NCBI GenBank assembly: GCA_041749535.1
Contig: JBGTBE010000042.1
Location: forward strand, 62,001 to 126,000
Reading direction: 5' to 3'
Source: JBBQZU01 sp041749535
Lineage (GTDB): Bacteria > Bacteroidota > Bacteroidia > Flavobacteriales_D > Cryomorphaceae
DNA: 64,000 nucleotides
In this document: positions 50,984 to 59,323 of the stretch, piece after piece
Position numbering within the stretch: position 1 is the first letter of the stretch
Layout: each line of letters opens with the position of its first letter
Program-made: the position numbers and the translations under genes
The notes under the pieces: generated by a model
The model's input: only the letters and a program-made list of their open reading frames with translations
Told to the model about the DNA's origin: nothing
Databases searched by the model: none

Positions 50984-53707
50984 TTAGAAGAAGAAATTCT
51001 GGTCGCCGCCCAGGTTTCTGTTCATTTCGAGTTTCAGGTCGCGGAGCATGGATGATTTGATAAAAAGGCTGAGATTAAAGCTCTTTCTGGTACCGAATGG
51101 CACCACCCTTGCGTTGAACTCCCAGCAATTTAAATCTACAATGAAAAAGAGGGTGGTGGGTGTGAGTTCCTTGGTTTCAAAATCGTAACCAGAGTTTATA
51201 TTTACCTTAACCTTCTTAAAAAATTCCAATCCACCAGTTACCTGAATACTTTGGGTAATTGCAAGGGTATCAATTATTCCAAAACCCTCAGCGAGCATAA
51301 TGCTCTCTCTTACTTTCCGCACCCCAAGGGCGTATCCGAAAGTGGCATTCCAGGGAATGCTGAATTTACCGCCACCTTTGGCATCCGGTCCTTCAAGTGG
51401 TTTCCCGTTTTCGTCCATTCCTTCGGTGGTGGCAGTTGATGCACCCGGTTGCCGCTTAAACATGGCATTGCTGAGGCCGCTTGCATTCACAGCAACAGTT
51501 CCATTCTCAAAAGATGCCAGCTTGCCGGTGGAATTATACAGATAGCGGTCTACGCGGGCAATGCTTGCATCAGTGCCACTTGAATTCTGCACTGCTACAT
51601 ATGAGTAAGGATCGAAAACGGCCCTTGCGTTGATGTTTGCGTACTTGGTAAGTTTGGTGCGCCCGCTCAGGCTGATGGTTGACAACTTGAGCGAGTCGGC
51701 AGCAAGGTTGTAGGTGCCGTTGGCTTGAATGTTTTCGATAATGGGAACTTTTACGAATTTATTTGCCGTGTCTCTGCGCGAAAGCATTTTGGCTTCAAGG
51801 TTGTTCACCAGGCTAAATGTTATCAGACTCGATGCACCGGAAGGTGGCCCACTATATACTGCCCCGTCATAGGGTGAGTAGCTGCCCAGACTTCCATCGG
51901 CACCATAAAAACCATATACCCTCGCATCAAAATTTGGACTCACAGAATACCCAACTGATGGCGTGAGGGTATGGCGTATGGCTTTGATGCGTCCTGTGCG
52001 AAAGGAGTACATTCCGTACACCTTGGTGGTGGCAGAGACGCCCGCATTCCAGTTGTTGTTTCGGTCGAAGCCTATGATGGTATCCTGCACATAGGACTGT
52101 AAATCTGGATCGAATGTTCGGGACAAGGTAGAGTAGTACCAGCGCTCGTTGTATGAGAAGCTCGGATTGATAGTTACGGGCCCTGCTTTCAATGAAGTGC
52201 TGAGCCCAACTGTATGCCGTGCTCCGTTTCGAAAATCTTTCATGAGGTTGTCCAGATTGTTCAGAGAAATCTCGCTCTCATTGGCGGTAAGCCTGTTCTG
52301 GAAAGCACTGCCATACGTGAGCCCTATCTTCTCATAAAACCTTTGCTTCGTGCCATTGTTAAATAGACCTGCCAGGGGAAATGTACGCGTTCTGTTAATG
52401 GTGATTTCGGGAATGGTGAAATTGTACACAGCACCTTGATCGCCTGCGCTGTTAGAGTTTTGATCGTGGCCGGCATTCACATTAAAACTCCAGGGTGAGT
52501 CATAGAAACGCTTTTGGTAGGTAATGTTACTTCTGAAGGTGTTGGTAAGGAAGTCGTCCTGATTGGCGTTGAGGTTGTTTCTGAAAGTGGCTGAACTACC
52601 TACGCTCAAATCGGCAGAAAAATTCGAATTGGGCTTGGCTTTTATGTCCTGAATATGCCTCCACGTTACAAAGAAGCTACGGTCTTCAGAGTAGTTTAGC
52701 AATTCTTTATCGCCCAGCTTTCGCACCAGGTATTGTGCATCCAGGTTGCCCGTGTACTTGTAATTTCGCTTATAGGTCACCTGATCTCTTAGCGCCCAGC
52801 TACCTCGAGAATAGATGTCAGCAAGAATCTTGTTGTCCACATACTCGTTGATGGGCAGGTAAAAACCGAGATTGCTCAAAAAATATCCTTGTTCCTGCCC
52901 ATTTCCATATCCGGGAATGATGATGCCTGCCTGCTTCTTGTCCGTATTCGGGAAATAACCAAAAGGAAAAACCAGCGGCGTGGGAACCCCATGCAGTGCG
53001 AGATAGCCTGGCCCAGTCACGATCTTATCATTCTTGATGAGCTTTAGTTTGCCTACCTTGATCCGGGTTTTTGCATTGGGATCCTCGCAGGGGCAGTACT
53101 CCCCTTTCCGAACATATATTACGTCACCACCCTGCACCATCTTCACATCTTTTCCCGTGAGCGTACCCTCAATCACTTCTGTAAATACCTGCCGCACAAA
53201 GGCCTTTTTGCTCTTGAAATTATACTGCATGGTAAACCCGTCGAACTCATTGGCCCCATCCTTAAATTTGGGCAACCCGCTCCACACACCCAGGGAATCC
53301 TGCACACCACTGGCCGTTACGGTAAATGTTGCAAAATCGTATTCGATGTATGCGGCATTGAGCGATATGGTGCCGTAGGTTACTACTGCATCTCCATACA
53401 GATATACCTTTTTGTTCACCACATCGTTGTCTATAGAGTCTCGGGCGTCCAGCACCACTTCAGTTTGAATGGGCGAACGGTACACATTGCTGTCGGGAGG
53501 AATGGTATCAGTTGCGATGGTATCCGGGGGCAAAACGTTAAGCTGTATGAGGGTGGTATCAGCAGATGGGTTTTCCGGCGTGATTTGTGCAAAAGCAAGG
53601 CTGGCATTTATGAACACCAATACAAGGATAAAACACCGTATAAGTGCAATCCTAGCTGGGCGCTTATGTATAATTTTACTGATTGCCAAACAATGATTAA
53701 AGTCCAA
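50984..53707 (-). CDS. lptD: LPS assembly protein LptD (OstA C-terminal type)
   Basis: A protein of about 900 residues: signal segment (about 22-40, ASLAFAQ), an OstA-like jellyroll domain (about 85-230), and a large C-terminal barrel (about 260-900) with SPWSFNVNAGHDQNS and YNERWYYSTL-type strands. It places lipopolysaccharide in the outer membrane. The start is uncertain: the first in-frame codon is TTG at 53707, inside a TAGTTTTG promoter box (53712-53705), so a downstream TTG at 53689 is more likely. It is divergent from the amidase gene and its plug-related partner LptE is not recognised here. Confidence 0.88.
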   Translation of the reverse strand: MDFNHCLAISKIIHKRPARIALIRCFILVLVFINASLAFAQITPENPSADTTLIQLNVLPPDTIATDTIPPDSNVYRSPIQTEVVLDARDSIDNDVVNKKVYLYGDAVVTYGTISLNAAYIEYDFATFTVTASGVQDSLGVWSGLPKFKDGANEFDGFTMQYNFKSKKAFVRQVFTEVIEGTLTGKDVKMVQGGDVIYVRKGEYCPCEDPNAKTRIKVGKLKLIKNDKIVTGPGYLALHGVPTPLVFPFGYFPNTDKKQAGIIIPGYGNGQEQGYFLSNLGFYLPINEYVDNKILADIYSRGSWALRDQVTYKRNYKYTGNLDAQYLVRKLGDKELLNYSEDRSFFVTWRHIQDIKAKPNSNFSADLSVGSSATFRNNLNANQDDFLTNTFRSNITYQKRFYDSPWSFNVNAGHDQNSNSAGDQGAVYNFTIPEITINRTRTFPLAGLFNNGTKQRFYEKIGLTYGSAFQNRLTANESEISLNNLDNLMKDFRNGARHTVGLSTSLKAGPVTINPSFSYNERWYYSTLSRTFDPDLQSYVQDTIIGFDRNNNWNAGVSATTKVYGMYSFRTGRIKAIRHTLTPSVGYSVSPNFDARVYGFYGADGSLGSYSPYDGAVYSGPPSGASSLITFSLVNNLEAKMLSRRDTANKFVKVPIIENIQANGTYNLAADSLKLSTISLSGRTKLTKYANINARAVFDPYSYVAVQNSSGTDASIARVDRYLYNSTGKLASFENGTVAVNASGLSNAMFKRQPGASTATTEGMDENGKPLEGPDAKGGGKFSIPWNATFGYALGVRKVRESIMLAEGFGIIDTLAITQSIQVTGGLEFFKKVKVNINSGYDFETKELTPTTLFFIVDLNCWEFNARVVPFGTRKSFNLSLFIKSSMLRDLKLEMNRNLGGDQNFFF

Positions 53708-53712
53708 AACTA
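53705..53712 (-). promoter_or_regulatory. -7 box of the lptD promoter
   Basis: TAGTTTTG on the minus strand (53712-53705) fits TAnnTTTG. It includes the first in-frame TTG of the lptD frame, which therefore cannot be the translation start. Confidence 0.5.
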
Positions 53713-53732
53713 AGGATTTAGCAAGGGAAACA

Positions 53733-54944
53733 ATGGGCTCAAAGATGCATCATATTGAAAGAAAAACTTGGAGAATGTGGCTGCTTTGCTCCACAGTGCT
53801 CGCGACAGGATTGCTCATCGCAGCATCAACCATGCCAAAACCTAGAAGTGGCAAAGCCCTAAGGCGGGTGGTAATCGATGCCGGTCACGGGGGGAAAGAC
53901 CCTGGCAATCTGGGCACTGGCAGGTACAAAGTAACTGAGAAAACGGTGGCGCTCAACGTAGCAAAGCAAGTGGGCGATTACATTAAGACCGCCTTTCCAG
54001 ATGTTGAAGTGCTTTACACGCGCAATACAGATGTGTTCCTTCCCCTGCACGAGCGCACTAAATTTGCCAACACAAAATCTGCTGATCTTTTCATCTCTAT
54101 TCACTGCGATGCCTTCACCAGAGAAGGAGCAAAGGGATGCGGCTCTTATGTAATGGGAGCTGCAAAAACAGATGCAAACCTGCGCATGGCCCAGCGGGAG
54201 AACCAGGCCATCCTATTGGAAGACGACCGAGACAAACACTACGGAGATTTTGACCCCAACTCCCCCGAAGGACTTATAGAGCTCAGCTTGCGACAAAATG
54301 CACACATACACCAGAGCCTGCGCTTTGCGAAGAAAGTACAGGACCAGATGCGCACCCGCGTAGGGCGCGAGGACAGGGGGGTGAAGCAGGCTCCTTTTTG
54401 GGTCATCTCCTTCACCACCATGCCCAGCGTTTTAATTGAATTGGGATTTCTCACCAACAAAGAAGAAGAAGACTTTTTGGTGAGTACCCAGGGGCAAGAA
54501 TATGTTTCATCGGCCATATACAGGGCATTTAAAGAATACAAAACAGAAATTGAAAGCCTGGAAGCCACAGTGGGTACATCACAAACCCATGAGACCAATA
54601 CAAATGCGGAGAACCCCGACCCCAAGCCTGCACAGACCATTGATGCTCCGGTGACTAGCGGAAACAGTGATGTAATATTTAAGGTACAGCTGCTCTCCTC
54701 ATCGAACCCGGTGGCATTGAAACCCGAGAATTTTAATGGGCTCAACAACGTGGAGGAGTATAGAGATAACGAAATGTATAAATATCTTTGGGGCGCAGCT
54801 GATGAGTATGAAGCAGCCAAGAATATGCAGAAAACTGTGCGCGAAACCGGATACAAAGGAGCTTTTGTGGTGGCATTTGACGCTGATAACAAGCGCATAC
54901 CACTCGATGAAGCTATAAAAAAGGCAACGGGCAAAACCAAATAA
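53733..54944 (+). CDS. N-acetylmuramoyl-L-alanine amidase with SPOR-like tail
   Basis: A 403-residue zinc amidase that removes stem peptides from peptidoglycan during division. It has a membrane or signal segment (about 15-30), then the Amidase_3 domain: VVIDAGHGGKDPGN with the first zinc His, ISIHCDAF with the second, and VLIELGFLTNKEEE with the catalytic Glu (about 235). The last 90 residues (VIFKVQLLSSSNPV to AFVVAF) look like a SPOR domain that binds denuded glycan at the septum. It is the first gene of the plus-strand run that continues with MCE. Confidence 0.9.
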   Translation: MGSKMHHIERKTWRMWLLCSTVLATGLLIAASTMPKPRSGKALRRVVIDAGHGGKDPGNLGTGRYKVTEKTVALNVAKQVGDYIKTAFPDVEVLYTRNTDVFLPLHERTKFANTKSADLFISIHCDAFTREGAKGCGSYVMGAAKTDANLRMAQRENQAILLEDDRDKHYGDFDPNSPEGLIELSLRQNAHIHQSLRFAKKVQDQMRTRVGREDRGVKQAPFWVISFTTMPSVLIELGFLTNKEEEDFLVSTQGQEYVSSAIYRAFKEYKTEIESLEATVGTSQTHETNTNAENPDPKPAQTIDAPVTSGNSDVIFKVQLLSSSNPVALKPENFNGLNNVEEYRDNEMYKYLWGAADEYEAAKNMQKTVRETGYKGAFVVAFDADNKRIPLDEAIKKATGKTK

Positions 54945-54952
54945 TCACCTAA

Positions 54953-55975
54953 GTGAAACTAAACAGGGAAACGAAAATAGGGCTTGTGGTCGTGGTGGCA
55001 ATCGTCCTCGTCTACATAGGCGTTAATTTCCTGAAAGGCATTTACGTATTCAACAAGCCTGTGATGTACTACGGTATTTACGAAAAGGTAAATGGCCTTC
55101 AGGCATCGAATCCCGTGGTGCTCAATGGATTCAAAATAGGTCAGGTACGCAGTGTAGAACTTATAGATGGTGGCCGTGGCGGCCTTATCGTGAGCATGAC
55201 CATATATGAGGATGTGGCCATACCAAAAGATTCCAAGGCGGCACTAAAAAGCGCTGACCTGCTGGGAAGCATGCAAATAGATATACGATTGGGAAAAAGC
55301 AGTATCATGGCCCAGTCTGGAGATACCCTCACCCCAACTATAGAAGGCGACCTGGTAGAAGAAGTAAATGCCCAATTGAGGCCTATAAAAGTAAAGGCTG
55401 AAGGCCTTATCTCATCTGTTGATTCCGTAATCAGGGTGATGGAAGCCATTCTGAATGCCGATTCACAACAGAACCTGATCGAGAGTTTTCAGGGAATTAA
55501 TAATGCAATTGCAAGCCTGGAAAGAACAGCCTTCAGGGTAGATACCCTGGTTAAAGAAGAAAAATCCAGGATAAGTTCCATTTTGCAGAATATAGACAAC
55601 CTCACCAAAACACTAAGTGACAACAGTGAGAACCTTTCTTCCATACTGACAAATTTCAACACCATAAGCGATCAATTGGCCAAAGCCGAAATCGCCAACA
55701 CCATCAATTCCGCAAACGAAGCCCTCTCGGAGCTGAAGACTGCCATCGAAAAAATAAACAGCGGCGACGGATCTTTGGGTATGCTGCTCAACAACGATTC
55801 CCTGTACAACAACCTCAACATGGCTTCGAACAATCTGGACCTACTTCTGGAAGATATGCGCATAAATCCCAACCGATATGTGCAAGTTTCTTTGTTCGGC
55901 AAGAAAAATAAAAAAGTAGAGCTCTCCCGGCAGGAAATGGAGCAGCTCAAAGAATATGTGAATTCGGGTAAATAA
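54953..55975 (+). CDS. MlaD/MCE family lipid transport protein
   Basis: A 340-residue protein from GTG at 54953. One N-terminal membrane helix (about 8-30) is followed by a single MCE domain (KVNGLQASNPVVLNGFKIGQV, about 44-64) and a long helical C-terminal region (about 145-300). MCE proteins form hexameric rings that carry phospholipids between the two membranes. No MlaE/MlaF permease and ATPase genes are next to it. It follows the amidase by eight bases, an arrangement I recall from other Bacteroidota. Confidence 0.87.
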   Translation: MKLNRETKIGLVVVVAIVLVYIGVNFLKGIYVFNKPVMYYGIYEKVNGLQASNPVVLNGFKIGQVRSVELIDGGRGGLIVSMTIYEDVAIPKDSKAALKSADLLGSMQIDIRLGKSSIMAQSGDTLTPTIEGDLVEEVNAQLRPIKVKAEGLISSVDSVIRVMEAILNADSQQNLIESFQGINNAIASLERTAFRVDTLVKEEKSRISSILQNIDNLTKTLSDNSENLSSILTNFNTISDQLAKAEIANTINSANEALSELKTAIEKINSGDGSLGMLLNNDSLYNNLNMASNNLDLLLEDMRINPNRYVQVSLFGKKNKKVELSRQEMEQLKEYVNSGK

Positions 55976-55982
55976 CTTGAAT

Positions 55983-57308
55983 ATGGGAATATCAAATTTT
56001 GTATTTCTCCTCATACTCATTGCAGCAGGCGGCGCCTTTGCTTGGCAGGTGAGAAAAATACGCCGCAACATCATGCTTGGCAAACCTGTGGACCGCAACG
56101 ACCGCAAAGCAGAGCGCCTCGCCATCATGACAAAGGTGGCCCTGGGTCAGTCCAAAATGGTGGTGCGCCCATTGGCAGGTATCATGCACATCTTCATATA
56201 TGTGGGCTTCGTGATCATCAACCTCGAAGTGCTCGAAATCATCATTGATGGCGTATTCGGAACACACCGTATTTTTGCTTCCCTCGGCGGGTTTTATGAC
56301 TTCCTGATAGGCAGTTTTGAAATTCTGGCATTGCTCGTTTTTGTGGCATGTGTGGTATTTCTCGCAAGGCGAAATGTGGGCAACATACGCCGATTTACCA
56401 TGTCGGAACTGAAGGGATGGCCAAAAAACGATGCCAACATCATCCTGATTGTAGAAATTGTGCTTATGGGCGCCTTTCTCACCATGAATGCAGCCGACTA
56501 CCTCCTGCAAATGCGTGGTGACCCCCACTACCCTTTGGCGGGCTCCTTCCCCGTGAGCAGCTATATCGCCCCACTGTTCGAGAATCTTACCAACGATGGA
56601 CTCATAGCTGTAGAGCGCACCGCATGGTGGCTGCACATTGTGGGCATCCTGCTTTTTCTCAATTACCTGCCCATTTCAAAACATTTTCACATCATCCTTG
56701 CATTCCCCAATGTGTACTTCAGCAACCTGAACCCCATGGGAAAACTGAGCAGTATGGACCGGGTAACGCAGGAGGTAAGGCTTATGATGGACCCGGATGC
56801 CGACCCCTACGCTGCACCACCTGAAGGAGCTGCAGATGTAGTACCTGAAAAATTTGGCGCCAAAGACGTCACAGACCTCACCTGGAAAAATCTGATGGAT
56901 GCATACTCCTGTACGGAATGTGGGCGCTGCACATCCGAATGCCCCGCAAACATTACTGGAAAGCTGCTCTCACCCCGGAAAATAATGATGGATACCAGGG
57001 ACAGGCTTGAAGAGGTAGGCAGAAATATTGACAAACATGGTAAGGGCCACGATGATGGCAAGTCCCTGCTCCGAGATTACATAAGCGAAGAAGAACTTTG
57101 GGCTTGCACTACCTGCAATGCTTGTGTAGAAGCCTGCCCGGTGAACATCAGTCCGTTGGAAATAATTGTAGACCTGCGCAGGTATTTGGTGATGGAGGAG
57201 AGCAAATCGCCCCCTGAACTCACTGCTGTGTACAACAACATTGAGAACAACGGCGCCCCCTGGGCTTTTGCCCAGGCTGACAGACTAAAATGGGCCGAAG
57301 AAAAATAA
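55983..57308 (+). CDS. Membrane 4Fe-4S dicluster oxidoreductase (HdrC/NarI-like)
   Basis: A 441-residue protein starting MGISNFVFLL. About six membrane helices (residues 1-240) form a NarI-like domain, then two ferredoxin-type clusters: CTECGRCTSECP (about 311-322) and CTTCNACVEACP (about 376-387), each followed by a helix. It probably passes electrons between membrane quinones and a soluble partner. It is followed by the CCG-domain protein after 19 bases; together they resemble HdrC-HdrB or GlpC-like pairs. Substrate is unknown. Confidence 0.87.
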   Translation: MGISNFVFLLILIAAGGAFAWQVRKIRRNIMLGKPVDRNDRKAERLAIMTKVALGQSKMVVRPLAGIMHIFIYVGFVIINLEVLEIIIDGVFGTHRIFASLGGFYDFLIGSFEILALLVFVACVVFLARRNVGNIRRFTMSELKGWPKNDANIILIVEIVLMGAFLTMNAADYLLQMRGDPHYPLAGSFPVSSYIAPLFENLTNDGLIAVERTAWWLHIVGILLFLNYLPISKHFHIILAFPNVYFSNLNPMGKLSSMDRVTQEVRLMMDPDADPYAAPPEGAADVVPEKFGAKDVTDLTWKNLMDAYSCTECGRCTSECPANITGKLLSPRKIMMDTRDRLEEVGRNIDKHGKGHDDGKSLLRDYISEEELWACTTCNACVEACPVNISPLEIIVDLRRYLVMEESKSPPELTAVYNNIENNGAPWAFAQADRLKWAEEK

Positions 57309-57327
57309 TGCGACAAAGACATTTGCC

Positions 57328-58119
57328 ATGAGCGAAACCTTAAAAGTGCCCACGATGGCTGAAATGCTTGCCAACGGCTCAGTGCCGGAAGTACTCTTCT
57401 GGGTGGGCTGTGCCGGAAGTTTCGACGATAGGGCTAAGAAAATCACACGGGCGATTGTAAAAATTCTCAATAAAACCGGTGTTTCATTTGCCGTACTGGG
57501 CACCGAAGAGAGCTGCTCAGGCGACCCTGCAAAGCGGGCTGGCAACGAGTTTCTCTTTCAGATGCAGGCCATGCTGAACATACAGGTGCTAAACGGGTAC
57601 GAGGTAAAGAAAATCGTGACGGGGTGCCCCCATTGCTTCAACACCCTGAAGAACGAATACCCTGCGCTGGGAGGAAACTATGAAGTGTTGCACCACACAC
57701 AATTTATCCAAGGTCTTATGAATGAAGGTAGATTGAAGGTGGAAGGAGGGGCTTTCAAAGGCAAGCGCATCACCTTTCATGACCCCTGCTACCTGGGCCG
57801 GGGCAATGGAGAGTACGAAGCACCACGTGCCCTTCTGGAAAAACTTGATGCAGAACTTGTGGAAATGCGCAGGTGCAAATCAAAAGGACTCTGCTGCGGA
57901 GCGGGTGGTGCACAGATGTTTAAGGAAGCTGAGAAAGGCAACAAAGAAGTGAATATAGAACGCACTGAAGAAGCCCTTGAAAATAAACCACAGATCATTG
58001 CCACGGGATGCCCCTTCTGCAATACCATGATGACCGACGGGGTGAAGAACTTCAACAAAGAGACCGAAACCAAAGTAATGGATGTGGCAGAACTCATTGC
58101 CCAAGCCGCCGATTTGTGA
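57328..58119 (+). CDS. CCG-domain Fe-S oxidoreductase subunit (HdrB/LutA-like)
   Basis: A 263-residue soluble protein with two Cys-rich (CCG) domains: GCAGSFDDR, then TGCPHCFNTLKNEYP, and in the second half FHDPCYLGR, LCCGAGGAQMF and TGCPFCNTMM. Proteins of this group bind iron-sulfur clusters and act with membrane dicluster proteins in disulfide, lactate or glycerol-3-phosphate electron transfer. It follows that partner directly and its stop overlaps the next ATG by one base. The substrate is not shown by sequence. Confidence 0.87.
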   Translation: MSETLKVPTMAEMLANGSVPEVLFWVGCAGSFDDRAKKITRAIVKILNKTGVSFAVLGTEESCSGDPAKRAGNEFLFQMQAMLNIQVLNGYEVKKIVTGCPHCFNTLKNEYPALGGNYEVLHHTQFIQGLMNEGRLKVEGGAFKGKRITFHDPCYLGRGNGEYEAPRALLEKLDAELVEMRRCKSKGLCCGAGGAQMFKEAEKGNKEVNIERTEEALENKPQIIATGCPFCNTMMTDGVKNFNKETETKVMDVAELIAQAADL

Positions 58120-58622
58120 TGAACACAACCAACCTACTCCACACTGACCTGCCCGCCCTGCACCCTACTTCAAGGGTGTGGATCTACCAAAGCAGCAGGG
58201 CATTTACCAACGAAGAACTCACCTGGCTGAATACGGAGTGCGACATATTTACCAAAAACTGGAAAGCCCACGGGGCAGCACTGCGCACCGATTTCCGCAT
58301 TTTTTATAAGCGCTTCATTTGTTTATTTGTGGATGAAAGTGCCTACGGCGCAAGTGGTTGCAGCATAGATGGTTCAGTGCGATTTATATTGAACATAGAA
58401 CAAAAGCTGGGCATATCGCTCACCAACCGCCTCGATGTGGCTGTCTTATCCGGGAATGAAGTAAAAACATACCACCTGAACGATTTACCCAAATTGAAAA
58501 AAGAAGGGGTGATCAATGATGAAACGCTGGTATTCAACAACCTTGTGTCAAACCTTCAGGACATGGCCACTGAATGGGTATTGCCCATCTCTCAGAGCTG
58601 GCATCAGCGAATGATGGGTTGA
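58119..58622 (+). CDS. Conserved Bacteroidota protein of unknown function
   Basis: A 167-residue protein beginning MNTTNLLHTD; the ATG overlaps the previous stop (TGATG). Conserved text includes SRVWIYQSSRAFTNEEL, DFRIFYKRFICLFVDE and SGCSIDGSVRFI. Such proteins are often labelled ABC transporter ATPase in Bacteroidota genomes, but no Walker A, Walker B or signature motif is present, so that label is not supported. It seems soluble and single-domain. It follows the Fe-S pair in one operon and is convergent with the Crp-type gene. Confidence 0.75.
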   Translation: MNTTNLLHTDLPALHPTSRVWIYQSSRAFTNEELTWLNTECDIFTKNWKAHGAALRTDFRIFYKRFICLFVDESAYGASGCSIDGSVRFILNIEQKLGISLTNRLDVAVLSGNEVKTYHLNDLPKLKKEGVINDETLVFNNLVSNLQDMATEWVLPISQSWHQRMMG

Positions 58623-58623
58623 A

Positions 58624-59301
58624 TCACCTCAATTCGTTCACATCGCGAATCAAAATCTTACCCCGCTCGAAATAAATCTGGTCTTCTGCCCTGAGGTTGT
58701 TCAGCACTTCGCTGACGGTCTGACGCGATGTACCCGTTAACTTGGCAATATCAGCGTGGGTGAGCCTCGTTTTGATGAGGGTTTCGGTTCCGATTGGTTT
58801 GCCTTTGAAAGCAGCCGCATCTTTAAGGAATTCAATCACCCTTGTACGGGCGTCTCTGAAAGTGAGCAGCTCAATCTTCCGCTCAAGTCGAACCAGCCTA
58901 AGCCCTATCCATTTTATGATGCGAATGCTCATGTCGGATTCAGTGTGCATGAGGTGGTTCACCTCATCGATGTGTATCAGGCACAATGCGGTATCCGCAT
59001 CCATGCTTTCTGCAAAATCATTTCGCATCTCCTGGTCTATGATTGAGAGCTCACCGAACACTTCTCCTTCTCCCAGTATGGACTTGGTAATTTCATCTCC
59101 ATTCTCCAGTTGGCGCCCTATACGTACCCTTCCTGAAAGTACAATATAAATATACCTGGCAGGGTCACTAGATAGATAGATCATTTCACCCGCTTTGAAT
59201 TTTCGGGGTACCGTCAGCGCTTCACTCTCCTTCGACTTGAGCGGACAAAACCTGCCGAACAGATTGATGCCCTCCAGATACCACATGCTGTGCGTACTCA
59301 T
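58624..59301 (-). CDS. Crp/Fnr family transcriptional regulator
   Basis: A 225-residue regulator. The N-terminal cyclic-nucleotide-like barrel (about 30-120) carries IYLSSDPARYIYIVLSGRVRIG and GEGEVFGELSIID, in which the PGE-type phosphate-binding loop is written GELSI. A dimer helix and a winged helix (THADIAKLTGTSRQTVSEVLNNL) follow. There is no N-terminal Cys cluster, unlike the Fnr-like protein at 38 kb, so it is more Crp-like. It sits alone between the conserved protein and the M1 peptidase gene. Confidence 0.87.
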   Translation of the reverse strand: MSTHSMWYLEGINLFGRFCPLKSKESEALTVPRKFKAGEMIYLSSDPARYIYIVLSGRVRIGRQLENGDEITKSILGEGEVFGELSIIDQEMRNDFAESMDADTALCLIHIDEVNHLMHTESDMSIRIIKWIGLRLVRLERKIELLTFRDARTRVIEFLKDAAAFKGKPIGTETLIKTRLTHADIAKLTGTSRQTVSEVLNNLRAEDQIYFERGKILIRDVNELR

Positions 59302-59323
59302 ACCATCTCCTTTCCGAAACTAT

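Noticed and set aside
54239..54940. 233-residue minus-strand frame opposite the amidase
   Set aside because: Antisense shadow; low-complexity Ser/Leu text only.
55992..56636. 214-residue minus-strand frame opposite the Fe-S membrane protein
   Set aside because: Antisense shadow rich in His and Gln, no motif.
58119..58622. ABC transporter ATPase label
   Set aside because: No Walker A, Walker B or signature motif is present.
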